Source of the DNA: Owenia fusiformis
Taxonomy: Eukaryota > Annelida > Polychaeta > Sabellida > Oweniidae
DNA length: 15,000 bases
Reading direction: 5' to 3'
Assembly (NCBI GenBank): GCA_903813345.2
Contig: CAIIXF020000069.1
Span: 128,001-143,000 of the forward strand
The notes below the pieces were generated by a model. That model did not search any database. It saw only the letters and a program-made list of their open reading frames with translations, and was not told the DNA's origin. Every line of letters starts with the position of its first letter. The stretch's first letter is position 1. Position numbers and translations under genes: made by a program. Positions 1-8,496 of the stretch are shown piece by piece.

Positions 1-612
1 AATAATAATTCCAAATACATTTCTTTTCTTCAACTTTGACTTGCGTTTTAGAAAAAAGCTAACTTTCAAAAATTCTACTAAAAAATGTTTGATATTGTAA
101 TAACTAGATATTTTTTGAATAGTTTACAATATAATACACATTGGACAGCATCATGCACACCTTAGACGGTGTATCGATGTTTTGGAAAGGTAGATTTTTA
201 ATAATAGATAGTTCCGATAAATCCTGCCACCTTTTGGTAAATCAGAGAAATTTTGATACATTAGCTAGATCATGTCATAGGTTGTATTTTTGGAAATTAC
301 CAATAAGTCAATCATGTTTTGCATGGACAAACATCCACGATATCCTTACAACCAATGTAATCATCAATTTAGCCAATATATCAACATTTTTTTTGATATA
401 TCAAAAGGAAGGGTATATTCTCTCTTAATACAGTATTGTTAGGATAACCGACCACAATTGGTTTGATATATCGTCCAGCCTGCATCTTGTTATTCCATGT
501 ATTGCGTTGTACAACGTCCCCATCGAGACCTGTCGTTTACTATGCATCTGGAAAAACAATAAGTTAAGTAAACAATTGTCATTTAATTTTATCTTGGGCA
601 TCTCTGATTTGA

Positions 613-702
613 AGGTGCAACAATTGGTGCAGGGTGGGGGGGGGGGGCATTTAACGATCATCGACCAGCGTCAAAATATATTTAACTTTGGATATTTCAT
701 AG
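613..702 (+). repeat. Dispersed direct repeat, copy 1 (contains a 12-G run)
   Basis: This segment and 987-1068 share the same order of words: AGGTGCAACAATT, a G-rich run, then GATCATCGACCAG, GTCAAAATATATTT and TTTGGATATTTC. Copy 1 has an uninterrupted run of 12 G at 636-647. The two copies are about 374 bases apart in the same orientation. They are probably fragments of a transposable element or an old local duplication; no coding capacity is visible. Confidence 0.75.
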
Positions 703-986
703 TTTAACATATATTTTTATTATCTTCAAAGAAACCCTCTGGATGAATATCATTTTAGCTGACATTCCTCTTGAAACATGATTGATCTTAAAAATCTATA
801 AGTGGGACTCCTTTTATAGAAGCTTTGAACTGAATTTACACTTCTTAACGCTGACATTGATAGTTTATCCATATGTTTTAAGAAAATAGGTATGTCAAAG
901 AAGATGTTAAGCCAGATATTGACTTTATAGCTCAGAAAAAATAAAAAAAATCGAATTTTTCTCTACAGTCCTTGTTGCCCCTTTAT

Positions 987-1068
987 AGGTGCAACAATTA
1001 GGGCAGGGGGGAATTCAATGATCATCGACCAGTGTCAAAATATATTTTAGTTTGGATATTTCCATAGG
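987..1068 (+). repeat. Dispersed direct repeat, copy 2
   Basis: This is the second copy of the segment at 613-702, with the same word order and short indels. The long G run of copy 1 is replaced by GGGCAGGGGGG. It lies about 270 bases upstream of the first recognised exon. Confidence 0.75.
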
Positions 1069-1339
1069 TTCTGGACCGATATAAAGATGATAGCACCACC
1101 AGAATCCAGTATGAGAAACATAGATAAACACAGATCGATTACCATGCCATCTTTATTTAAAAATGATTTCTATCGCCGATAGCCTATGTAGTTAGTAGCT
1201 CGTAAACTGTGCATGTTTTTTAATAACCAATACCATGTCTTGGCGCCATTAGACTACGGTTTGAGCGTGGAGATTAGAATATCTAGTGCCAATTTGGTGG
1301 TGAAATGTAGTCAACGATGTTTTTTTATTTCATTTTCAG

Positions 1340-1498
1340 GGTGTCCTTATGGCAAGTGTTGTAAATACGGGAAATTGTATTGGCCAGTTGGTGGAAGGCA
1401 CTATCAATGCAAAGTTTTACCTGATGGAGATATAGAAAGTAAACAATGCCCATATGGTGAAGTGTTTGACTTGAAGAAATGTGGCTGTGTTAAACCTG
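1340..1498 (+). CDS. Internal exon: chitin-binding-like Cys-rich module, copy 1
   Basis: The exon is 159 bp (53 codons). It follows a pyrimidine-rich tract ending TTTTCAG at 1339 and ends before GTAAAT at 1499. Both boundaries are phase 1. The peptide begins GCPYGKCCKYGK and continues through YWPVGG, YQCKVLP, then QCPYGEVFD and KCGCV. The second half, YQC..(10-12)..C.xGxVFDxxxCxC, resembles peritrophin-A/CBM14 chitin-binding modules (known: secreted, disulfide-rich, bind chitin). The CC pair and missing first spacing make it divergent, so chitin binding is inference. It has seven cysteines, an odd number. A closely similar exon of identical length and phase lies at 3188-3346. It is expected to be an extracellular module of the same protein as the TSP1 and CCP exons that follow. 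Confidence 0.8.
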
Positions 1499-1840
1499 GT
1501 AAATAAGAAACGAGGTTCACAAATTTCCAAACATTCAAGCTACTAGTATTATATTTGCAAAATTAGATTTTGTGCATCAGTTTCATTTTGAGACAACGCT
1601 GAAAAAATGTTGATATTATTTTTTATAAAAAACTACAATTCGTGTTCTCATAAAGTATATTTGTATACCTCAGTATTTATACTTGATCTATATACAATAA
1701 TGGGTTCGTGTAAATTGTTAATATTCTTTTTTTAGTAAACGCATTTGCCTTCTCATCTCCTCATTATAGGAATATATTGTATTAATTGTGTTTTTAAAAA
1801 TGAAAATTCATGTAACATATTTGTGTTTAAATAGCTACAG
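1499..1840 (+). other. Intron, 342 bp
   Basis: AT-rich sequence between the donor GTAAAT at 1499 and the acceptor before the TSP1 exon. The 3' end contains two usable AG dinucleotides, at 1833-1834 and 1839-1840, six bases apart and therefore in the same frame. Nothing else was recognised. Confidence 0.7.
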
Positions 1841-2020
1841 GTTGCAAATGGTCACCATTTGGTGATTGGGAATACATAGATCAGTGCTCTAAACCATGCG
1901 GAGGGGGATATAGAAGAAAACGAGGAACACGCACTAAACAAATCAGCCATGACCCTAATGACAAATGCGAAGGAGATGAGCATAAAATAATCAGCGTGCC
2001 ATGCAACATAGATCCTTGCG
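1841..2020 (+). CDS. Internal exon: thrombospondin type 1 repeat
   Basis: The exon is 180 bp (60 codons), phase 1 at both ends, ending before GTACGT at 2021. An alternative acceptor at 1834 would add two residues and keep the frame. The peptide carries TSP1 hallmarks in order: W4 and W10 in CKWSPFGDWEY, with Phe where the middle Trp usually stands; C16 and C20 in QCSKPCGGGY; the arginine-rich strand RRKRGTR; then KCEGDE; and a terminal pair in VPCNIDPC. Six cysteines at about 2, 16, 20, 43, 55 and 60 match the usual three disulfides. TSP1 repeats are extracellular and mediate binding to glycosaminoglycans or proteins; the ligand here is unknown. It sits between a chitin-binding-like exon and two CCP exons. 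Confidence 0.9.
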
Positions 2021-2165
2021 GTACGTAAATTACATCCACATACTTCTAAAAATTAAAAACTGCACGATCAAACTAATTTTCAACTCTCTCTATTCTGTCC
2101 AATTGATTAGTATTTTAATCTTCCTATGAAAAAAGAGTTGACATTTTTACCTTAACTGTTTATAG

Positions 2166-2360
2166 TGATATTGTGCGAGGCTCCTTTGCCATATGCACCA
2201 GCCAATGGATATAGGTGTGCGGACAGTGATACAGAACCGTATTATCCAGGAGAAGTTATCACATACAAATGCGACAGATGTTACGAGATTGTATGGGGCG
2301 ATGATGATATTAAGTGTAATCCTACTGGTCACTGGGATGATCCCGTTCCGACTTGTGGAA
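2166..2360 (+). CDS. Internal exon: sushi/CCP domain with an extra cysteine pair
   Basis: The exon is 195 bp (65 codons). It starts after TTTATAG at 2165 and ends before GTAGGC at 2361, phase 1 on both sides. The CCP pattern is clear: C3 in LCEAPLPYAPANGY, YYPGEVITYKC at C35, IKC at C50, a Trp in TGHWDDP, and PTC at C63. Two further cysteines, in YRCADSD (C17) and DRCYEI (C38), are not part of the canonical four and probably make a third disulfide. CCP modules are extracellular beta-sandwich units typical of complement regulators, receptors and matrix proteins. It is 145 bp from the TSP1 exon and 140 bp from the next CCP exon. Confidence that this is a CCP exon is high; the function of the whole protein is unknown. 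Confidence 0.9.
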
Positions 2361-2500
2361 GTAGGCTTTTCAGACATAATATATATCTTAACGTAGAACG
2401 TACTTGATAGTCTGTTCACAAAATAATTGTGAACAATTCAAGAAACTAGTTTACTTATCAGACTTACATTGAAATATGCCTTTGTCCTGGTTATTTTTAG

Positions 2501-2677
2501 AAATAAGATGTCCAACGGTTCAAGCCCCTCATAATGGTTACATACTATACGCTGACAGGAATTGTGATGTCAGAACTAAGTTTGCTTGTAACGAAGGATA
2601 TAAACTTGTAGAATATGCTGAGATCATATGTTTGGTGACCGGAAAATATAATTACGATCCACCAAGATGTGTCCTAG
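2501..2677 (+). CDS. Internal exon: sushi/CCP domain, type b copy 1
   Basis: The exon is 177 bp (59 codons), after TTATTTTTAG at 2500 and before GTACAA at 2678, phase 1 on both sides. The peptide begins EIRCPTVQAPHNGY and continues through KFACNEGYKL, EIICLVTGKY and DPPRC. The four canonical CCP cysteines are at about 3, 29, 43 and 56. The Trp normally between the third and fourth is replaced by Tyr in GKYNYDP. A fifth cysteine at 21 in ADRNCD leaves an odd number, so a free thiol or an intermolecular bond is possible. A paralogue with about 45 identical residues in 59 columns is at 3757-3936 and keeps the extra cysteine. Confidence 0.9.
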
Positions 2678-3187
2678 GTACAATTTAACATTATTTACGA
2701 AATAAAGTACATTTTTTCGAAATGATGCAGTGATAAGTGGCATCTTCCTTAAATACTCATTAAGATGCCCTTGGATCATTTTTCACTTTCCACATTAAAA
2801 ACAATTATAATGTAAATTAGCATTACGCGTAAATATTGATATATGAATTTTTTGTAAAATGTTTTTCATATAGCAACATTTCATTATTTCAACATTTTAT
2901 TTTTCTGATTCGACATTTGACTTAAGAATTCGCCTTCTTACATACTAGCATTGTTAACCATAGGAACTCCATTTTTACAAACGTATTGCGTAAGCTTACA
3001 CTTCGCTTTTAATCCATACGTTTATAAATATGCACATTATATTTTAGACATTCTAGATTACAATCTAAACAGAACCAATTTCAAGGAACGACATCCAATA
3101 AACGATAAAACGCGGAGGCACAAACCTGTTAATTAATACCTTTTCGTGACATCGTCATGTTAATGCTGTGTCTTCTTTACTTTTCAG
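2678..3187 (+). other. Intron, 510 bp
   Basis: AT-rich sequence between the type b CCP exon and the second chitin-binding-like exon. A 61-codon open frame at 2951-3136 has no domain similarity and no flanking splice logic, so it is treated as chance. No repeats were recognised. Confidence 0.65.
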
Positions 3188-3346
3188 AATGTCCTCCCGG
3201 AAAATGTTGCAAAAATGGGAAATGGTATTGGCCAATTGGTGGAAGGGGATACCAATGCAAGGTTTTACCTAATGGACCTGTAGAAAGTAACCAATGCCCA
3301 TATTGCCAAGTGTTTGATGTGGAGAAATGTGATTGCGTTGACGTTG
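3188..3346 (+). CDS. Internal exon: chitin-binding-like Cys-rich module, copy 2
   Basis: The exon is 159 bp (53 codons), after CTTTTCAG at 3187 and before GTACAT at 3347, phase 1 on both sides. It has the same length and phase as the exon at 1340-1498. The peptide reads ECPPGKCCKNGKWYWPIGG, then YQCKVLPNG, QCPYCQVFD and KCDCV. About 37 of 53 residues match copy 1. Differences are mostly conservative at the core, but the conserved Gly after CPY becomes Cys, giving eight cysteines instead of seven. As for copy 1, similarity to peritrophin-A/CBM14 modules is seen in the spacing of the second half; actual chitin binding is inference. Confidence 0.82.
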
Positions 3347-3756
3347 GTACATGATAATCATTGCATATCTAGTTATATCTAGATTGTGAAAATGCTCTCG
3401 TTTGTGACTATTTTGTCAAATTTGTATTTCTTTTCCATCTTAATAATGGCGCCTTCGTAACTGTAATGCCATTGTAGGACCATTATCATATGGAATACGC
3501 GGTCATTATTATAAATTACAGTGAACACTTTTGATATAGCTGAGAAGTTTCGCAATCCATAATTTACTCCAGTTTTTCATTCTTAATTATTACGATATCT
3601 CAAAATCAATTACTTAAATGAAAAAAATTGAGCAATAATGTAAGATAGTTTTTTTAAAACTAAAATCACGCATTTCTAAATTTTAAATATTTCAATTAAC
3701 CAATTTACTCATTAATTATTTCAAAATATAACTTTATTCCATTAATATTATTGTAG
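3347..3756 (+). other. Intron, 410 bp
   Basis: AT-rich sequence between the second chitin-binding-like exon and the last CCP exon of the cluster. No gene, repeat or structured element was recognised. Confidence 0.65.
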
Positions 3757-3936
3757 AGATACAATGTCAAGCGGTTCAAGCCCCTGATAACGGTTACATA
3801 GTATACGCTGACAGGAATTGTGATGGCAGAACTAAGTTTGCTTGTAACGAGGGATATAAACTCTATTATGGCTATGCTGAGATTATATGTTTGGAGAATG
3901 GAAAATACAATAACGATCCACCAAAATGTAAACTAG
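3757..3936 (+). CDS. Internal exon: sushi/CCP domain, type b copy 2
   Basis: The exon is 180 bp (60 codons), after TTATTGTAG at 3756 and before GTATTG at 3937, phase 1 on both sides. The peptide begins IQCQAVQAPDNGY and continues through KFACNEGYKL, YAEIICLENGKY and DPPKC. It has the four canonical CCP cysteines plus the extra one in ADRNCD. It is a close paralogue of 2501-2677 with one extra codon in the loop after GYKL. Trp is again replaced, here by Tyr in GKYNNDP. This is the last strong exon before about 4.6 kb without one. No stop codon or poly(A) signal follows directly, so the gene probably continues downstream. Confidence 0.9.
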
Positions 3937-4603
3937 GTATTGTGTTTTAAAACAAAACAATTGTTTTATGTAAATAACTGCAAAAAATGATAAAACGTTC
4001 ACTGAAATGACAAATGACTTAATGTGACAGCAAGGGTAAATGAGAAAACGAAATTAATTTTATACCAAATCTTTCCAAACAAGTTTATATCCCCTCCCAT
4101 ATGAAGAGTTAGTCGGTTAGTAATATTTTAGCTCCTTTCTGAATAAAACCGACGAAGCCATTTTGCATAGTTTTGAGTTACCGATACCATTATGCCTTAA
4201 TTACGCTAAACTTGTGCTTATTAAATGTGTTTCCATATAAAACATGCTCGATGAAAACATATTCATATTTGTATTCCGTTAACGTTTAAATAGCGGTCCC
4301 GTGTTAATAGTTTTAATCAGTCTCTAGGAAACACGATGCCATCTCATGCCCTCATTATGGTATACATAGAGGTTATATTAATTGCATTTAATAAATATTC
4401 AATTAATGCAAAATATTTATGTTAGAATAGCAGTGCCTAATTCTATAGGCCTGCAAATATCCCAAAATATGTGTTAAAAAGGGGTTGTTTAATGCACAAA
4501 ATGGTACACGGCTCATAATACACCATTTTAAAGCTGTTGACCTTGGGATTTCAGAAATGATATTTTAAAAAAAAATTATCCCCCGTTTTTTCAAAATCAG
4601 CTT

Positions 4604-4800
4604 GTTTCCATGGCAACCATTTTTATTTATTATAAATTTGTCTTAAAATACTTAATTGGCCATTGTTCAGCCATACCTTTACCGATTTTTATGATTTTTA
4701 TACCATATGATCGGCATTTTGATGCTTATTAAGAAAATCTGTATTTTATGCAAATTAGCCAATTTGCATATTTATTGTGATGTCATAACTCTTTGTTTTA
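4604..4800 (+). repeat. Motif-bearing repeat family, copy A (most diverged)
   Basis: The segment begins with GTTTCCATGGCAAC (4604-4617), which fits the RFX X-box consensus. It contains an octamer palindrome at 4748-4769 (ATGCAAAT, six bases, ATTTGCAT) and a CRE-like TGATGTCA at 4778-4785, followed by TAACTCTTTGTT. The same order, and the same 16-base offset from octamer to CRE-like site, occurs in copy C. Overall identity is low, so this is an old copy of an uncharacterised, probably transposon-derived, repeat. Confidence 0.5.
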
Positions 4801-5132
4801 ATACGAAAAACTTGGGTATAAGCGCCTTCTTAATATACAAATCATGTTATAATGGGTATTTTACCAATTATCAAATATGTATTGTATAACCGAACATTAA
4901 GAGATTAAAAAAGCTTCAAAACACTATATATTTCTGTTCTGTAGGGCCTATTGTACTAATGTACTATTGTACTGTTGTATATTATACTGGTATGTTGAGG
5001 ATTGAGGTATATAGATTTTACGATAGTCTGGGAGCAAAAGTCCAAATAAGAGGTTCCGTGTCCTTTTTAGAGGCGAGCTAAGCGACATACGTTTTTATGA
5101 CCTATACGTGATACTTACCAAGAAAAATGATG

Positions 5133-5299
5133 TTGGCAATTCTGGATCTGCAACGGCGTTGCTATGGTAACCAAGTAGATAAGCCACGCCCACTTTTAGG
5201 GGCTCTTTTCAGTGTTTGGCCCATATCTTCGTCATTATTGCTCAGATTTCGATGAAATACACACCAAATGGAAGGTAATAGATAATGCAATCAAAATAT
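5133..5299 (+). repeat. Direct repeat, copy B
   Basis: This segment and 5306-5469 are head-to-tail copies with a period of about 173 bp. Shared words include TTGGCAATTCTG, CTATGGTAAC, CCACTTTTAGGG, CTCTTTTCAGTGTT, GGCCCATATCTTC and AGGTAATAGATAA. Copy B carries GTTGCTATGGTAAC at 5158-5171, an X-box-like near-palindrome. No coding capacity is visible. Confidence 0.85.
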
Positions 5300-5305
5300 A
5301 TTAAG

Positions 5306-5540
5306 TTGGCAATTCTGAATCCGCGGTAGCGTCACTATGGTAACAAAGTAAATATGCCACACCCACTTTTAGGGTCTCTTTTCAGTGTTAGGCCCATATC
5401 TTCATCATTATTGCTCAACTTTAGATGAAATTTGCACCAAATGAAAGGTAATAGATAAAGCAATCATATATTTTATAAAATATGCAATTAGGGTGATTTG
5501 CATCTTAATCATGACGTCATAACTGTTTGTTCTTGCATAT
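5306..5540 (+). repeat. Direct repeat, copy C, with octamer and CRE extension
   Basis: The first 164 bases are a diverged duplicate of copy B, including GTCACTATGGTAAC at 5331-5344. The copy extends further, through ATTTGCAT (5496-5503) and a perfect TGACGTCA (5512-5519), then TAACTGTTTGTTC. This extension matches the end of copy A in order and spacing. Confidence 0.75.
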
Positions 5541-5931
5541 TTTATCTTAAGCATGATGTGAAATTATTGTCTTTAAAATGGTCAGTAATGCTTTCAACTA
5601 GTTTATTTCATTTAGTTGAGTTTATTAGTTTATTTCTTTCATACATTTATGGTCATAAAAATTTAACAAATGTAATGAAAGATTTCCAATTCAGATAAAA
5701 ATGTTTAATTCATACTGTTGCTATATGGTAACATCATGTAGCAAAACTGTCCGCTGTAAACAATAATTCTTTAGGAAATGTTACATTTTGACCAGTTGAC
5801 TGACATGTATTCTTTTTAAAATTTGATGACAAAATAATCTAATAACTCTAGCAAATTATTTAATTTGGATTGTGTTATATTATTATGTCATGAGGGCAAT
5901 TATTAATCAGGGGCCCAACCAGCTTTCAGAT

Positions 5932-5942
5932 GGGGGGGGGGG
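5932..5942 (+). repeat. Poly-G run of 11
   Basis: An uninterrupted run of 11 G in otherwise AT-rich DNA, about 340 bases upstream of the minisatellite. Confidence 0.95.
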
Positions 5943-6285
5943 CGATCGTGGCATGAGCAACCCAAAAATGTTTTTAAGATGAGTTTTACAAAAATTGATG
6001 CAATTTCCTTCAAAATTGAGCTAGGAGCTTCAAGTCAAAAGCATTTTAATCCAATAATTACAACAGATTGAATGCACTAGTATTTCTTAAATAATTTTTA
6101 TGTTTTTCTAACCTGGGTAGCATAACTAAGATAAAATTAGTTTTTGTTCAAGAGGCATCCCAAATACGGGACCTAATAGACACAAGTGCCCATGATAACA
6201 TTTTGGGTGTGTAATTTTACACTGTCATTAACTTAAACTTAGTCTGTTTGTTATAATTCAATACTTAATAGGCAATGGTGGCATT

Positions 6286-7815
6286 CAAAAGCACGACAGT
6301 GCTCCAAAATGATGATCCAAAAAAGCATACCAGTGCCCCATCCCAGTGCCCCAAAGCATTCTAGTGGCCCCTGTGGGCCCCCTAAGCAGCATTCTAGTGG
6401 TCCCTGTGGCCCCCCTAAGCAGCATACTTGCGGCTCCTATGACTCACAAAATCATCCTAGTGGCCCTCAGATGCCCCAAAAAGCATCCCAATAGCCCCCA
6501 GATGCCCCCCCCAAAAAAGCATCAAAGTGGCCCCATGTGGCCTCTAAAAACATCCTAGTGCTTCTATGAGGCCCTCAAAAGTATCCTAGTACCCCTCTGT
6601 GACCCATGACATCAACCCAGTGCCCCCCATGTGGCCCCAAAACTTTGCCCAGAAAAGAATCTCAGTGGCCCAAAGTAGCCTCTTAAAGCACTCCAATGGC
6701 CCCAAGATCATTCTAAATGCCCCAAAAAGCTTCCCAGTTCGACCCCAGTGACCCCCCAAAAGCATACTACTAGTGACACACAGTGGCCCAAAAAAGCATC
6801 CTAGTGGCCCCCAAAAGCATCCTATCGACCCCTGTGGCCCCTAAAAGCATCTCAATGGCCTCTAAAAGCCCCCCGTGGACTCCAAAATCATTCTACTTGC
6901 CCCCAGTGGCCTCAAAAGCTTCCCATTGCCCCTGCCAGTGGCCCCCAAAAAGCATACTAGTGACACCCAGTGGCCCAAAAAAGCATCCAAGTGGCCCAAC
7001 TATGCCCCTTAAAAGCATCCTAGTGGCCCCCGAAAGCATCCCCTTGGCCCTCCTGTGGTCTCAAAAACCATCTCAGTGGCCCCAGGTGGCCCCTAAAAGC
7101 ACTTCAATGGGCTCCAAAATCATTCTAGTGGCCCCCAGTGGCCAAAAAAACTTCCCATTTGCTGCCCCAGTGACCCCCCAAAAGCATACTAGTGACACCC
7201 AGTGGCCCAAAAAGCATCCAAGTGGCCCCATTATGCCCCCTATAAGCATCCTTGTGGCCCCTAAAAGCATCCTAGTGGCAATCGAAAGCATCCCATTGGC
7301 CCCCTGTGACCCCAAAAAGCATCTCAGTGGCCCCAGGTGGCCTCTAAAAGCACTCCAATGGCCCCTGTGGACCCCAAAATCATTTTAGTGGCCCCAAAAG
7401 CTTCTCATTTGTCCCTAAGTGGCCCCCAAAAAGCATACTAGTGACACCCAGTGGCCCAAAAAGCATCCAAGGGGCCCCATTATGGCCCCTAAAAGCATCT
7501 TAGTGGCCCCTGAAAGCATCCTATTGGCCCCCAGTGGCCCCCAAAACCATCCTAGTGCCCCCCCCCCGAGGCTGCCAAAAGCATGCAAATGGCTCCTCAT
7601 GGACATAAAAAGCACCCTAGTGGCCCCCTGTGAACCCATAAAGCATCCCAGTGGCCCCCCCTCAAACGTATCCCAGTGGAGCCCCGTGGCCTCCAAATGC
7701 ATCCTAGTAGACCCCTTGTGGTCCCAAAAGACATTTAAGTGGCCCTGGTGGCACCCAAAAACATGCAAGTGGCCCTCAATAGCATGGCAGTGACCCCCTA
7801 TGGCATCAAAAGATA
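6286..7815 (+). repeat. C-rich minisatellite with higher-order structure
   Basis: About 1.5 kb of imperfect tandem units around AAAAGCATCCTAGTGGCCCC (roughly 20-30 bases each), strongly C-rich on this strand and much richer in GC than the flanks. A higher-order pattern is visible. The marker AGCATACTA, followed (directly or after a short duplication) by GTGACAC and CAGTGGCCCA, recurs at 6761, 6951, 7183 and 7432, with spacings of 190, 232 and 249. Long frames are open on both strands (for example 6783-7388 plus, 7415-7822 minus), but only because the unit lacks stop codons. Two of the three spacings are not multiples of three, so a translated repeat protein is unlikely. It may be an intronic satellite. 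Confidence 0.92.
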
Positions 7816-8013
7816 TCTGCAAAAAAACAAATGACCTTGAACTTGCTGAGGAATCTACTATTCTAGTATCTTCTTTTCTAAGAAATATAAAGAACTAATG
7901 ATACAGTGCTGACATCTTCCAATATACTAAAAAAACGTGCCATATTTGGGACATAGACACTAATGGGTTAAAGCCCTTCTTCTATCTAATGGTTCTATCT
8001 TTTTTGTTATAGT

Positions 8014-8023
8014 GGGGGGGGGG
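8014..8023 (+). repeat. Poly-G run of 10
   Basis: An uninterrupted run of 10 G, about 200 bases downstream of the minisatellite, in AT-rich DNA. Confidence 0.95.
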
Positions 8024-8496
8024 TATGTTAATCAAATATGATGTTGGTGAATATGCCAGGTGAATCATATGGACACAAAACGTATTATTTTAATCAGTAT
8101 GAAATATCAAACAATCCCTTTTTGAGAGCTGGTTGCAAACATCCTTTTTACAAGTTGAAAATTACCGAAATATATTATGCATCATTTGTTATGTTGTCTG
8201 AGTTTATGTTTTAAAGTTAGCAAACTTCGATTTTTGTCTAAAAATCATTATTAAAGCTGTTTTAAGAGTTAAAAAGCAATGTTTTCAGTATATTGCGTTT
8301 GGTCATGATAACAAATTACAATATATTACAATAACAAGCATTAAATGTCGTTGCTATAGACACATATGGCGCAGGGTTTGGTAGATTAACAAAAATTGAA
8401 TATATTTGAAAGTATCAATTAGCGTACCTTTGACCACATGGCTGAAGAATATTCTACGATAGTATTGGTAGCAACTTCCATCGCTGTAATTTGCAG

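Larger units (their letters stand above)
1..1339. other. AT-rich non-coding DNA upstream of the first recognised exon
   Basis: No exon with a plausible acceptor, donor and conserved protein pattern was found here. A frame of about 95 codons is open at 141-428 but has no recognisable domain and ordinary AT-rich codon composition, so it is treated as chance. The main structure is a pair of related segments at 613-702 and 987-1068. The stretch is probably an intron or the 5' flank of the modular gene that follows; no promoter could be identified. Confidence 0.5.
3937..8496 (+). other. Long intron or intergenic stretch rich in repeats (4,560 bp)
   Basis: No exon meeting both splice-site and protein-pattern criteria was found. 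The segment holds three copies of a motif-bearing repeat (4604-5540), two long poly-G runs (5932-5942, 8014-8023) and the minisatellite at 6286-7815. Parts at 3947-4600 and 5560-6280 are featureless AT-rich DNA. Whether it is one intron or separates two genes cannot be decided without transcript data. Phase 1 on both sides (exons ending 3936 and starting 8497) is compatible with an intron. Confidence 0.5.

Noticed and set aside
141-428. Open frame of 95 codons on the plus strand
   Set aside because: No domain, signal peptide or splice context; composition is that of AT-rich non-coding DNA.
2147-2419. 90-codon minus-strand frame
   Set aside because: It is the shadow of the CCP exon at 2166-2360, whose plus-strand reading is strongly supported.
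5498-5698. 66-codon frame on the plus strand
   Set aside because: Begins inside repeat copy C and has no domain similarity.
6783-7388. 201-codon frame with a repeated PKSILVAP-like peptide
   Set aside because: It is the translation of a minisatellite whose unit lacks stops. Similar frames are open on the opposite strand, and most higher-order periods are not multiples of three.
6286-7815. Tandem array considered as a CRISPR
   Set aside because: Units are contiguous, degenerate and variable in length with no unique spacers, and the context is a eukaryotic intron.
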